NCBI GenBank assembly: GCA_910577815.1
Contig: CAJTNO010000002.1
Coordinates: 1 to 64,000, forward strand
Direction: 5' to 3'
DNA: 64,000 nucleotides
DNA from: an uncultured Christensenella sp.
GTDB taxonomy: Bacteria; Bacillota; Clostridia; Christensenellales; CAG-917
Program-made: the position numbers and the translations under genes
The notes under the pieces: generated by a model
The model's input: only the letters and a program-made list of their open reading frames with translations
Databases searched by the model: none
Told to the model about the DNA's origin: nothing
Shown: positions 35,701 to 42,925 of the stretch, in pieces
Layout of the letters: each line of letters starts with the position of its first letter
Numbering within the stretch: the stretch's first letter is position 1

Positions 35701-35750
35701 GACACATCCGCAGAAGTACGCCAACGGTTGATATCCATTTTGATTTTCAT
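32730..35750 (-). CDS. Collagen-like phage fibre / receptor-binding protein
   Basis: 1006 residues; ATG 35750 has AAGGAGA upstream. N-terminal 150 residues look like a BppU-type baseplate attachment domain (DINRWRTSADVSVLECEPMYAG). Four Gly-X-Y collagen-like stretches follow at roughly 212-255, 313-336, 370-403 and 625-645, joined by globular beta domains, including repeats of IQGPQGP type. The C-terminal part (about 900-1006) resembles trimeric head domains. Probably the adhesion fibre that chooses the host surface receptor. Confidence 0.82.
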   Translation of the reverse strand: MKIKMDINRWRTSADVSVLECEPMYAGSMYVHKLFIEANLYENEVLQAEFRVEGKSVAQVSLLYKELVDEQFALYESLIPSKLFKTSAPKQVEVIIGLFISSNGELSSILTTQPQSFTIEGDGHLFENQMTEEERKSYDENLAVLIGAVNSINKSNISVKWGTDVSNNGNVSSLIISDVSIGDIYVNTQTQDVYVCKFKTDTYSTWELKFNVRGAQGEKGETGATGATGDTGPQGIQGLQGPQGPVGPQGPQGEGYSVFKTYSSVEAMNADATNVPTGKFVLIASNENDPDNAKQYVKNSEGGFTFQVDLSGAVGIQGPQGPRGPQGLRGTTGLAAGFGTPTATARKLSPTSEPTITIKATGNDTSKVFNFEFGIPQGLQGLKGDTGDRGPQGDRGASGIDGRDALVCNIYQYKDYLPSIDDSLRIASNDFNRLPVAGEYAGILLNVRSINYLVWGLVTTATDVTTWVQVRLIIKLTGDTGMGLMYNQTYNYDPNVDNDNTEFYNDYFNTKPIEGNSFITIGISSKKVPYICLWVVQNVGEYSCFCSIAGAIPLKGTSIHIATSFFKEPYFNAEDYYCIANNVIGVEEGDVNIGDFVICQEQAIIGQIIEAASFNGESCWKIGNAFSIKGQDGANGVDGLGLPPGGTKGQMLAKKSDADFDFAWGTYQGGNGGGEGFLIAVSDEDMNLLLTDSNLNRYVKFTSENSQRFEKNRLYVIQSDGVKINRGDVINRINIDTNWVPNLASLDWNNVDFENRDGDLTMKCKNLIICVRNKQEGALLSAYMFEQSGLYAYLLGGFDGEEIFYIAGDEAIVESFGISAGWLDGLIQNGFYEWENEVEIRDVLASDFWDEYITKNSEGIIAVPLYATTEEVPTKVSQLSNDLGFVKKSEFQSFDGSFTRVNNVSSRFSVPERGIYEVLFQPQIISEAGNLFEALHTWFHCIVYISNDESSFTQIICNTCELEEYKFTLLAEYTAYSGITKEIVCMHSDTGKPQDCKFKWRKVGNI

Positions 35751-35781
35751 TTTTGCTTCTCCTTTTTAATTTTTTGTATAT

Positions 35782-35812
35782 AAAAAGCACACCCTTTTGA
35801 GTGTGCTTGTGT
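35782..35812 (-). terminator. Terminator before the fibre gene
   Basis: Minus strand AAGCACAC-TCAAAAGG-GTGTGCTT then TTTATAT. It lies just upstream of the fibre ATG, so the fibre gene needs read-through or its own promoter. The stretch 35813-35998 shows no supportable gene. Confidence 0.65.
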
Positions 35813-35998
35813 TTTACTTGTCGATTTTTGACTACTTTTGTCGAATACAAATATTATTATCGAAATCTGTTGCTTTTTAAAATTTAAAGCTGTATTATGG
35901 CGACATAAGGCTTGCCAATACTTATTACTGTTTTCCATCGTTGCAAATGCAAGCCTAAGAAGGATGCTCACCGCATCCTTTTTAATTCTCCAAAATAA

Positions 35999-36027
35999 AA
36001 AGACACCGTTGTCGATGCCCTTTTATA
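35999..36027 (-). terminator. Terminator after the small gene at 36038
   Basis: Minus strand AAAGGGCATCG-ACAA-CGGTGTCTTTT, 11 pairs with wobbles, then TTATTTT. Confidence 0.5.
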
Positions 36028-36037
36028 TTTTTTAGTT

Positions 36038-36220
36038 TTAAGCTAATTTCTTTGCCTTCTCCCGCTCTGCCACTTCCGCCGAAGCTCTTTGCACAATGTC
36101 GTTTAACCTCTCCTCGTCGTCAAAGTATTCTATCGGCAAATCCAAGTGATAACGGTTTTTATCAAAGTCATAACAAAGATACGGTGCTTCAAGTCCTTTT
36201 ATATACTTAATCTCTATCAT
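36038..36220 (-). CDS. Small prophage protein after the antirepressor
   Basis: 60 residues from ATG 36220 (GAGGAGGTGG upstream, within the previous gene). MIEIKYIKGLEAPYLCYDFDKNRYHLDLP then an acidic helix ending REKAKKLA. No family recognised; tightly coupled to the antirepressor gene. Confidence 0.55.
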   Translation of the reverse strand: MIEIKYIKGLEAPYLCYDFDKNRYHLDLPIEYFDDEERLNDIVQRASAEVAEREKAKKLA

Positions 36221-36221
36221 A

Positions 36222-36935
36222 TCACGCCACCTCCTCAATCAACTTCTGCAAGACAGGTACGACGGATATGTAGTAACGGAATGTTTGACACTGATGCGCG
36301 CTATATGGCGATTTGTCCCAAACAGTTTCGCCAAACTCTGCTGTCTTTAAGCCGTAGCGGTTTGCGAGCTTGCCCACCATATTTGCCGAGATACCCAACA
36401 TCTCCCCAATTTGCCCTGCCGTGTACGTCGTATGCTCTGCTTTCGGAAGTGGCAACAGCTCTTGTCCCGTGAGCATTAAAGTTATGTGGCTGTGAAGAAC
36501 TTGCTTGTAGCTCTCTACTCCGCATTTCTCGCTCACTCGGAAAAGCAACTGCGCTTTGCGGACTTTGATGTTCTCTTCGCGTGTTGCAAGCATACGCGCC
36601 TTGTCCTCTGCGGTTTTCTTAACTGTGTACGTTCCTGTCTTGCGGAGCGTAGGCAGAACTTCTGCCGTTATCCACTTGCGAAATTGCTTTGCTTGCGGTT
36701 TGTCCGAACGAAGTATCACGGCGTATAATCCGCTTTCGTTTATAATTGTTGCCTTACCCTGACGACCTAACTTAAAGTTAGACCGTTCATCTTCATCTAA
36801 TCTTTGTGCAACTTTACTTGGATTAGTCAATCCCAATACTTGACATACATCTGTCAGCACAAAATATGGTTGATTGTTTACTTGAAGTGTGCGCACTTCG
36901 TTTTGCTCAAAATTGAATACTTGAATTTCTTTCAT
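36222..36935 (-). CDS. Phage antirepressor (BRO-N plus C-terminal DNA-binding domain)
   Basis: 237 residues from ATG 36935 (TAGGAGA upstream). BRO-N domain about 1-100: QPYFVLTDVCQVLGLTNPSKVAQRLDEDE...FRKWITAEVLPTLRKTGTYTV. C-terminal half has a KilA-C/HTH-like segment (TAGQIGEMLGISANMVGKLANRYGLKT). Such proteins counteract phage repressors or act in switching. Its place amid the structural genes, far from the CI/Cro region, is unusual and suggests an independent accessory cassette with the RHH gene next to it. Confidence 0.85.
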   Translation of the reverse strand: MKEIQVFNFEQNEVRTLQVNNQPYFVLTDVCQVLGLTNPSKVAQRLDEDERSNFKLGRQGKATIINESGLYAVILRSDKPQAKQFRKWITAEVLPTLRKTGTYTVKKTAEDKARMLATREENIKVRKAQLLFRVSEKCGVESYKQVLHSHITLMLTGQELLPLPKAEHTTYTAGQIGEMLGISANMVGKLANRYGLKTAEFGETVWDKSPYSAHQCQTFRYYISVVPVLQKLIEEVA

Positions 36936-37059
36936 TGCCAAATCTCCTATTAGTTTATTGTTGATTTGACAAACATCATCGTCTATGGTACACTTTATTA
37001 AGACAATTCAGTTTGTCGGATTGTAGAGTGCTTTGCAACTTTGGCGAGGGGCAAGCGCT

Positions 37060-37236
37060 CTATTTTTTTAATTCTTGATAAACTTTATCAATTCCCATTC
37101 GGATAATCTCATTGCCCGTTTTGCCTGTTTCTTTAATGCAATAGTCCAATTTCTCTATATCGGAATCAGATAAGCGAACATTTTTTGTTCTATCCTTTGG
37201 GTCTTGTGTCGGTCTACCCATCTTTTTTTGTACCAT
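37060..37236 (-). CDS. Ribbon-helix-helix (CopG/Arc-like) protein
   Basis: 58 residues from ATG 37236 with AGGAGG at a good spacing. MVQKKMGRPTQDPKDRTKNV then RLSDSDIEKLDYCIKETGKTGNEIIRMGIDKVYQEL: a beta strand with two helices as in RHH DNA-binding proteins common in Bacillota. It precedes the antirepressor on the same strand and probably regulates this cassette. Confidence 0.7.
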   Translation of the reverse strand: MVQKKMGRPTQDPKDRTKNVRLSDSDIEKLDYCIKETGKTGNEIIRMGIDKVYQELKK

Positions 37237-37314
37237 TGTTACCTCCTATTTATTTTGGATATTCATATATTAACATTTGAATACCCATAAGTCAAGAGGT
37301 TTTACAAAATTTAT

Positions 37315-37343
37315 TTGCATTATTTTTATCAACCGACTATAAT
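37315..37343 (+). promoter_or_regulatory. Promoter of the prophage lipoprotein gene
   Basis: TTGCAT (37315-37320), 17 bp, TATAAT (37338-37343). Independent of the phage late transcript and on the opposite strand. Confidence 0.65.
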
Positions 37344-37362
37344 GCTTTTAGAGGTGATTATT

Positions 37363-37935
37363 ATGAAAAAGTTAATTATTTGTTTACTCCTTATCTGCAC
37401 AATGTGTCTTGGCTGCTTCGCTTTGACGGCGTGTGATGATAAAGACAAGAATCCAAGTAATGAGCCGGCGGTTAAATGTGAATTTGTATGTAATGAATTT
37501 TACGAATACAGTACTGAATATTTAGGCATCAACTATCATTATGAATGGAATATTTATACTTTCCGTGTTTGGTATTCTTATTCATACTTTTTAGACGAAA
37601 TTTACTTTCCCAATATACTATGTACTTGTCCAAACATTATTTCTTATCACGGTCCCTGGGAAGGCGGTATTAAATATGATGGACAATGTACAATATCGAG
37701 ATACACAGAATTTGAATATGATGTAAAGGCTGAATATTTATTAGGATATAACAATGAACGCAAGACCATTAAACCTGACTCCTGGATATATTTTTCTATA
37801 AGAATCTCTTTATGCGATGAATTCAATACACTATCAAGCATCACATTTCATTTAGGAGACCCATTATATGATAATTATGAAAATCCCTTAGCACATTATG
37901 TTATTGATTTATCTAATACATATAAGACCGCTTAA
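37363..37935 (+). CDS. Prophage-encoded lipoprotein
   Basis: 190 residues from ATG 37363 (GAGGTG upstream). MKKLIICLLLICTMCLGCFALTAC is a lipoprotein signal with the lipobox LTAC, followed by DDKDKNPSNEP. The mature part is rich in Tyr/Asn and beta-prone (EFYEYSTEYLG...NYHYEWNIY), with no family match. It has its own promoter and hairpin end and opposes the late genes, the pattern of a lysogenic-conversion gene (moron). Prophage lipoproteins in Gram-positives are known in some cases to block DNA entry of related phages; that role here is inference. Confidence 0.75.
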   Translation: MKKLIICLLLICTMCLGCFALTACDDKDKNPSNEPAVKCEFVCNEFYEYSTEYLGINYHYEWNIYTFRVWYSYSYFLDEIYFPNILCTCPNIISYHGPWEGGIKYDGQCTISRYTEFEYDVKAEYLLGYNNERKTIKPDSWIYFSIRISLCDEFNTLSSITFHLGDPLYDNYENPLAHYVIDLSNTYKTA

Positions 37936-37951
37936 AATAAGCGGTCTTATA
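37923..37951. terminator. Hairpin ending the lipoprotein gene
   Basis: TAAGACCGCTTA-AAA-TAAGCGGTCTTA overlapping the stop codon; also lies just past the stop of the 1052-residue protein reading left. Confidence 0.65.
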
Positions 37952-37965
37952 AATTACACGCTAAT

Positions 37966-40900
37966 TCAATTAGTAACAAAACTAAACGATATCCTTCTAC
38001 TTTCGTTTCCAACACCGTTATAATAATTTTCTCCGAGAATTAGTCTTGCATTTTTTTGAGCATAGTCGGAATCATTATCCATAGCAACCCATACTATTGA
38101 ATATACTTTATCTTTGCCGCAGTTATTGTTAATAGGCGGAATAGTAAATCCCGATTTATAATCTACGCCTATTGGATTAATTAAAAATTCCGTTTTCTTG
38201 CCGTTGGACACATCAATATAATTATCGAATTTGTTTATTAAACTTGGTAACCAATAGCAAGAGATAATTTCGGTTTTCTTTGACGTAACGAGAGGATTAT
38301 TTTTACAGAGTTCAGAACCTATGACAATGTTTTTTCTGTTTGCTATGCAATGCAACTGATACGTTATGTTGAGTTTTTCCCTGCTGTCTTTATCTATTAT
38401 GAGCGGATTATTACCACTTGAAAACAGTCCGTTGGGCTTTTCTCCCTTCCAAGATGGTATATCATTAAAATAACCATCATAATTCTTTATGCCAAACTTA
38501 TTACCCAATTCTATTTGGAAGTTTTCTATTTCCCCATAAACATTACCATAATCCGTTTGAGTTTGCACCGCTTCCGAACTTCCTAACGGATAATTAATCT
38601 TCCAACCCGCACTGTAATTGTCTGCAAAAGCAAAATTAAATACGAGACTATTACCCTCTGATTGCGATAAACACGGTAACAAAACTGCTTTTGGAGCTAC
38701 AGGTAAATAAACTCCGTATTGTCTGGTTGTTCCTTTGCTCCACGCCCACGATACTTGCTCGTTAGTTGCTTCGCCACTGAAAATTTTAGCAAAAGTTTTA
38801 ACAGCATCCACGCTTGCCATAGGAGAATTCTCACTCATTTCGACTTCATCTCCTATGACTACGTCCTCGCTATAGTTTATATGACGCTCAACCGACTGTT
38901 TTTCAGACACATCATAATAACGTATACTGCTATCAATAGCCACGTACTCGTGCTTTTGGTTGTAATCTCCGCAAAGTATAAGCGTAGCCTTGATGAAACG
39001 CACTGTACTCATTTGGGTCGTGACTTTCATAATGTATTTGCCGTCAAGTAGCATTCCAGGCTTAGGCACATCATTAGCACGCTCAAACATATAAGTTCGA
39101 TACTCAATATCATTGCCGATACGAGCGATAGCACCTTTTAAGTGTTCGCCTAGATACTCCGATTCAATAGTATTACCAGCCACATTATAGTTACGTGAAT
39201 AACCGTTACAATCTCCAATATATGATTTTCTTTGAACTACACGAGCAGAGATAATCGGAGAATAAGTTATCCTATATTGAATATCTTTGAATTTTGATGA
39301 TTCTAAACTATCAATTCCCTCTTTTTTGATAATGTTTATCATTGCTTCTGTATTAAACACCTCTCCAAATGAGCCGATAGATTTACTGGTGTGATTTAGT
39401 TCAGATATTTCGGTTCCTCCCTGTTCGTATTTCAATGCATAGGCAGTAGAAGTTGGATAAGTTCCAATAAATGAGGATAGCGCTTTATATTCTGCCGCTT
39501 CAAAGAGATACTTCGTAATATCCGCTTCTTTGTCCCCATATTTTATTTCAAGTTTAGATACGCGCATATTCGGTCGTGACATATTGAACACTGCTGTATT
39601 TCCATTTACAACTAATTCTCCGTCTTTTGCTCTTGCGGACTTCCATCCACCTGCATACGGTTCTACAATGCACCCCATTGCTTCATCTCTGCTATTTACA
39701 AGATTATCCACATAAGTGTTAATCTCCCCACAATAGTTGTCAAGAGATTTTCTGACATCCCACGCAATAGGCTTGTTGTTATGCATTGCTTTAAGTTTAC
39801 ACTCTTCCATTTGCCCCAATTCATCAAATGTCACTATTCTGTATGAATTAGTCGTTTCATCCCAATTAAGACGAGGAATACAATGCAAGTGTCCCGCGAC
39901 CATTTTAAGAGCTTCCCACATAGTGGCGCGAGTAATGCAAAATTCGGGCGCGTGCCGTTTAGCAAACTTCTCCTGTATGCTGTCGTCAAGCACAAATCTT
40001 TGTTTCTCTATGCCCTCTCTGCGCGTTTCTCCTGCATATAAAATACGCTCTAACACATCTAAGATGGTCAATTCCGTATAACTTGGGACATTCTCCGCAG
40101 TTTCTAAAACCTCCACTACAGAAAAAGGAATTTCAACATAACAATCCCATATAATATTATAATAACGTATAGCAAAACTACCTGCTTCATTACAAAGTTG
40201 CGGATGAGGTTTATTATATTCTGTATCATTTACATGCACATCATAAGTGAATAAATTTTGTTCAGTGTTTTTTGTTTCATCATACAGAACAACTCGTATT
40301 TTCGCATACGATGATGCGCCTTGGATTTTGGAACAATACCATTTCAAAAGAGGAATTTCAAATGAGTCGCCTTTCTTTATAGGAGTTCTGATGTCGCTTT
40401 TGGTTTCAAGTGTACATCTATAATTATAATATTCATTTGCCGCACCATTCGGTTTTTTAATAATTCCCTGATTAAATAATTCCGAATAATCTGTAAGTTT
40501 GGTGTAATGCAAACCGGATGAAATCAAACCAAGTTTGACTTCGCGTCCCAACTTTCTCGTAAACGTCATAGTATCGCACTGCACCAACTCCAACAGCTTG
40601 GTCGCTTCAACAGTCTTGACGGTGAACTTAAACAGCCTTCCCTCACCGTGAATATTCACCTCGTCAACAATGCGGTAACGATAGATAGGCTTTTTAACCT
40701 TCCGTTTGCCCCTGATTTGGAGTTCCAAGTCTTTGTTAAACGCCTCTGCCTCTTTGCGTTCAACATCGCTCATCTCGCTCGTAACAGCCTTATAATCCTC
40801 TTCGCTATCCCAAATAATGCGTATAGGCGCAAGCTGTTTAAGGAACTTAATACTGTTGGGATTTTCAATCTTATTCCCATTCTTATCCATAATCAGCTTG

Positions 40901-41124
40901 CCGTTCTCATCTGTCATCCACTCATCAGGATAGGGCTTCAACTCGTTGGTAAAGCAGAATCCGCCGCAGTCAAGCGTATCGTCGAGCACTTCGGAATCCT
41001 GAAGCGGATAGACAGTGTCGATTATCCTGCGCCACTTGCCGTTGTGAAACCACTCAATTGAGTGAATTTGCCCGTCATATTGACCGGGTATTGTTGTTGA
41101 TAAAACTCCGTTTTCAAATTTCAT
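37966..41124 (-). CDS. Large phage structural (tail/baseplate-type) protein
   Basis: 1052 residues beginning MKFENGVLSTTIPGQYDG. No known fold is obvious. The region around 370-560 (VLERILYAGETRREG, TRATMWEALKMVAGHLHCIPRLNWDE) recalls tail-associated proteins that bridge baseplate and fibre. The C-terminal 300 residues are beta-rich. It is the only large structural gene besides the fibre. A terminator and the toxin-antitoxin module separate it from the head genes. Confidence 0.6.
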   Translation of the reverse strand: MKFENGVLSTTIPGQYDGQIHSIEWFHNGKWRRIIDTVYPLQDSEVLDDTLDCGGFCFTNELKPYPDEWMTDENGKLIMDKNGNKIENPNSIKFLKQLAPIRIIWDSEEDYKAVTSEMSDVERKEAEAFNKDLELQIRGKRKVKKPIYRYRIVDEVNIHGEGRLFKFTVKTVEATKLLELVQCDTMTFTRKLGREVKLGLISSGLHYTKLTDYSELFNQGIIKKPNGAANEYYNYRCTLETKSDIRTPIKKGDSFEIPLLKWYCSKIQGASSYAKIRVVLYDETKNTEQNLFTYDVHVNDTEYNKPHPQLCNEAGSFAIRYYNIIWDCYVEIPFSVVEVLETAENVPSYTELTILDVLERILYAGETRREGIEKQRFVLDDSIQEKFAKRHAPEFCITRATMWEALKMVAGHLHCIPRLNWDETTNSYRIVTFDELGQMEECKLKAMHNNKPIAWDVRKSLDNYCGEINTYVDNLVNSRDEAMGCIVEPYAGGWKSARAKDGELVVNGNTAVFNMSRPNMRVSKLEIKYGDKEADITKYLFEAAEYKALSSFIGTYPTSTAYALKYEQGGTEISELNHTSKSIGSFGEVFNTEAMINIIKKEGIDSLESSKFKDIQYRITYSPIISARVVQRKSYIGDCNGYSRNYNVAGNTIESEYLGEHLKGAIARIGNDIEYRTYMFERANDVPKPGMLLDGKYIMKVTTQMSTVRFIKATLILCGDYNQKHEYVAIDSSIRYYDVSEKQSVERHINYSEDVVIGDEVEMSENSPMASVDAVKTFAKIFSGEATNEQVSWAWSKGTTRQYGVYLPVAPKAVLLPCLSQSEGNSLVFNFAFADNYSAGWKINYPLGSSEAVQTQTDYGNVYGEIENFQIELGNKFGIKNYDGYFNDIPSWKGEKPNGLFSSGNNPLIIDKDSREKLNITYQLHCIANRKNIVIGSELCKNNPLVTSKKTEIISCYWLPSLINKFDNYIDVSNGKKTEFLINPIGVDYKSGFTIPPINNNCGKDKVYSIVWVAMDNDSDYAQKNARLILGENYYNGVGNESRRISFSFVTN

Positions 41125-41154
41125 AATGAAACTCCTTGAAATAAATTTTTGTAT

Positions 41155-41185
41155 ATGAAAAGCACCCTCTTTTGAGAGTGCTTCT
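41155..41185 (-). terminator. Terminator of the toxin-antitoxin-chaperone operon
   Basis: Minus strand AAGCACTCTC-AAAA-GAGGGTGCTT then TTC, 25 bp past the chaperone stop. Confidence 0.7.
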
Positions 41186-41210
41186 ATTGTTTAATTATTT
41201 AGTTCAAAGT

Positions 41211-41621
41211 TTAACCATCAATATTTTCATTTTCAATATCAACAAATAATTCATTAAATTTCTGAGCTATATCAATTTGAGGTATCATTAAAGGTTGCAC
41301 CATAGCGCTTGCAGTTAAATTAGAAATTACATTCTTAAGATTAGCATAAGCAATCGCTGTACCTTCTTGACTTAAATATCTTCTAATATCATCCTCTTTT
41401 CCCTCGCAATAGAATACCGTTTTCATAGAACAGTATAAATCAAAAGGAAAAATAAACTCCTTAGTACTTTTTATATCTATAATAAATCTAATGTAATAGT
41501 TTGATTCATCTATTTTTCCTATCCCTCGTGAAAATTCTACAGGCACTTTAAAATTAACACCTATAATATCGTTTGCTTTAAAATTTATCTTTTCCACATT
41601 AGAACCGACCAACTGTATCAT
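41211..41621 (-). CDS. SecB-like chaperone of a toxin-antitoxin-chaperone module
   Basis: 136 residues from ATG 41621, which overlaps the antitoxin stop (ATGA) and has GGAGG upstream. Alternating strands (INFKANDIIGVNF, YYIRFIIDIK, FDLYCSMKTVFYCEG) then the SecB-like end QEGTAIAYANLKNVISNLT and MIPQIDIAQKFNELF, matching the SecB pattern EGT...LFPYARE.I..L......L.L.P..F. In TAC systems such a chaperone folds the antitoxin and so keeps the toxin inactive. Most Bacillota lack housekeeping SecB, which makes the association stand out. Confidence 0.68.
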   Translation of the reverse strand: MIQLVGSNVEKINFKANDIIGVNFKVPVEFSRGIGKIDESNYYIRFIIDIKSTKEFIFPFDLYCSMKTVFYCEGKEDDIRRYLSQEGTAIAYANLKNVISNLTASAMVQPLMIPQIDIAQKFNELFVDIENENIDG

Positions 41622-42016
41622 TGATATACCTCCATTGTTTGATTGATATAGAATTGACTCGCTGTACGCAATATTGCGCAATTAGAACAATCGTGTTCTA
41701 TAACGACTGTTATCTGGGGTTCATTTTTTTCCTTATTCACAGGAATCAAACTATATCCAAGCGCATTTGCAACTTTCGTTATAGTGTCTAATCTCGGAAT
41801 AGTTTCAATTTTTTCCATTCGTGCTATTGCAGGTTGTTTAAGTCCCGTCATTTCAGCAAGCTTTCTTTGACTAATACCCATTGAACAACGAAGTTCATAT
41901 AAATCAGTTATTACTCTTGCCAAATTTTCATTTGATTCTACTCTATTCTTCTCTTGTATACTGAGCGCCTTACGTTTATCTTTATAATCTTTCCAATTCA
42001 TTTTATTTAATGCCAT
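41618..42016 (-). CDS. HigA-like HTH antitoxin with C-terminal tail
   Basis: 132 residues. Helical N-terminus (1-40), an XRE HTH (LRCSMGISQRKLAEMTGLKQPAIARMEKIETIPRLDTITKVANALGYSL, about 43-92), then about 40 extra residues (NKEKNEPQITVVIEHDCSNC...YINQTMEVYQ). A C-terminal extension of this kind is where chaperone-addicted antitoxins carry the segment recognised by SecB-like chaperones. Likely binds the palindrome upstream of the toxin to repress the operon. Confidence 0.82.
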   Translation of the reverse strand: MALNKMNWKDYKDKRKALSIQEKNRVESNENLARVITDLYELRCSMGISQRKLAEMTGLKQPAIARMEKIETIPRLDTITKVANALGYSLIPVNKEKNEPQITVVIEHDCSNCAILRTASQFYINQTMEVYQ

Positions 42017-42063
42017 AATCCGTTCGCTCCTTTTGCCATTTTCTCATTTCTCTTTACTTTAAA

Positions 42064-42408
42064 TTATGTTTCTTTATAATCTTTTAATTCTTTTATAGCT
42101 TGTTTTATTTGGCGACTTTGTTCGTTTTTGTCTTTTTTAATATGCGCGTGTAATAATATATAAGAGCTTTCGTCGATTTTAGAATACAGTACACGATATC
42201 TACCTGGTCTTAATTCATATATTTCCTCTTGAAGATATTTGGCAATTTCTTTATTTGATAATAGTCTATCTCCTTTACTTTCCAGCATATCTATATAAAT
42301 ACTAATTTTATCTAAGTCTTTAGCTCGTCCGGTCTTTTCAAGTTCTTCAAAAAAACTTAATACTGGACAAATTCCTCGATGATTCTGATAAAACTGTATA
42401 TCATACAT
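42064..42408 (-). CDS. HigB/RelE-superfamily toxin (Gp49-like)
   Basis: 114 residues. MYDIQFYQNHRGICPVLSFFEELEK...NKEIAKYLQEEIYELRPGRYRVLYSKIDESSYILLHAHIKKDKNEQSRQIKQAIKEL is the phage-derived Gp49-like HigB pattern; relatives cut mRNA in the ribosome. The toxin-first order followed by HTH antitoxin and SecB-like chaperone equals the order of the known HigB-HigA-SecB TAC operon of mycobacteria. AGGAGG upstream of the ATG. Confidence 0.83.
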   Translation of the reverse strand: MYDIQFYQNHRGICPVLSFFEELEKTGRAKDLDKISIYIDMLESKGDRLLSNKEIAKYLQEEIYELRPGRYRVLYSKIDESSYILLHAHIKKDKNEQSRQIKQAIKELKDYKET

Positions 42409-42431
42409 AGATATTTTAACCTCCTTCTTTT

Positions 42432-42489
42432 ATTTTGATAACAAATTCGTTATCAAAATGATAATATCAGCAAAAATATAGACAGTCAA
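42432..42489 (-). promoter_or_regulatory. Promoter and operator of the toxin-antitoxin-chaperone operon
   Basis: Minus strand TTGACT (42484-42489), 17 bp, TATTAT (42461-42466), then a perfect dyad ATTTTGATAAC-6 bp-GTTATCAAAAT (42432-42459) between the -10 and the ribosome site. The dyad covers the start point, ideal for autorepression by the HTH antitoxin. Confidence 0.7.
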
Positions 42490-42505
42490 GTATTTATGAA
42501 TTTTT

Positions 42506-42922
42506 TTACAATCTGCTCTGATTAAAGCTCACACCTGCACGCTTTGTAGCCTCCGTAACGTTTATACTGTCAATACGCTTTTCTTTGGCAAGTTCAATAG
42601 CCTTGTTTGCCATTTGCAATGCGAGCGTAGCAATGCCCATAGCCGGATTCTGCGCTATAGATATTGCCGTACCTACAAGCTGCGCGCCTGCATTTACTCT
42701 GTTCTGCATTGCCGAGCTTCCTGTAAAGTCCCCCACATGACTGATTGCAAGGTTAAGCCCTTCTTTCCCCATTTTTTTGAGCAATGAAAAATCCATTCCG
42801 CTTTTTACAACGTCTTTGGTTTTAGTGGGATTCTCCTCGTCAGGTTCTCCTACTTGTTCGGGATTAGCAGGATTGCTTTCATCTTTCCGCTCGTCAATAA
42901 TTTTGTATGTAAAGAATTCCAT
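42506..42922 (-). CDS. Prophage structural-region protein
   Basis: 138 residues: an acidic Pro/Glu-rich N-terminal third, then Ala/Gly-rich helices (GAQLVGTAISIAQNPAMGIATLALQMANKAIELAKE) and the basic end TEATKRAGVSFNQSRL. Two amphipathic or weakly hydrophobic stretches. Function unknown; 3 bp after the next structural gene, so part of the head-tail operon. Confidence 0.55.
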   Translation of the reverse strand: MEFFTYKIIDERKDESNPANPEQVGEPDEENPTKTKDVVKSGMDFSLLKKMGKEGLNLAISHVGDFTGSSAMQNRVNAGAQLVGTAISIAQNPAMGIATLALQMANKAIELAKEKRIDSINVTEATKRAGVSFNQSRL

Positions 42923-42925
42923 AGC

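Noticed and set aside
35747..35971. Minus-strand frame of 74 codons between the antirepressor cassette and the fibre gene
   Set aside because: It overlaps a terminator and the fibre start, its composition is unlike a folded protein and there is no ribosome site; treated as non-coding.
41424..41437. CATAGAACAGTATA, 14 bases identical to part of the 4.6-kb inverted sites
   Set aside because: It lies within the coding sequence of the SecB-like gene, lacks the second arm, and no promoter or partner copy is near; probably chance, though unlikely enough to note.
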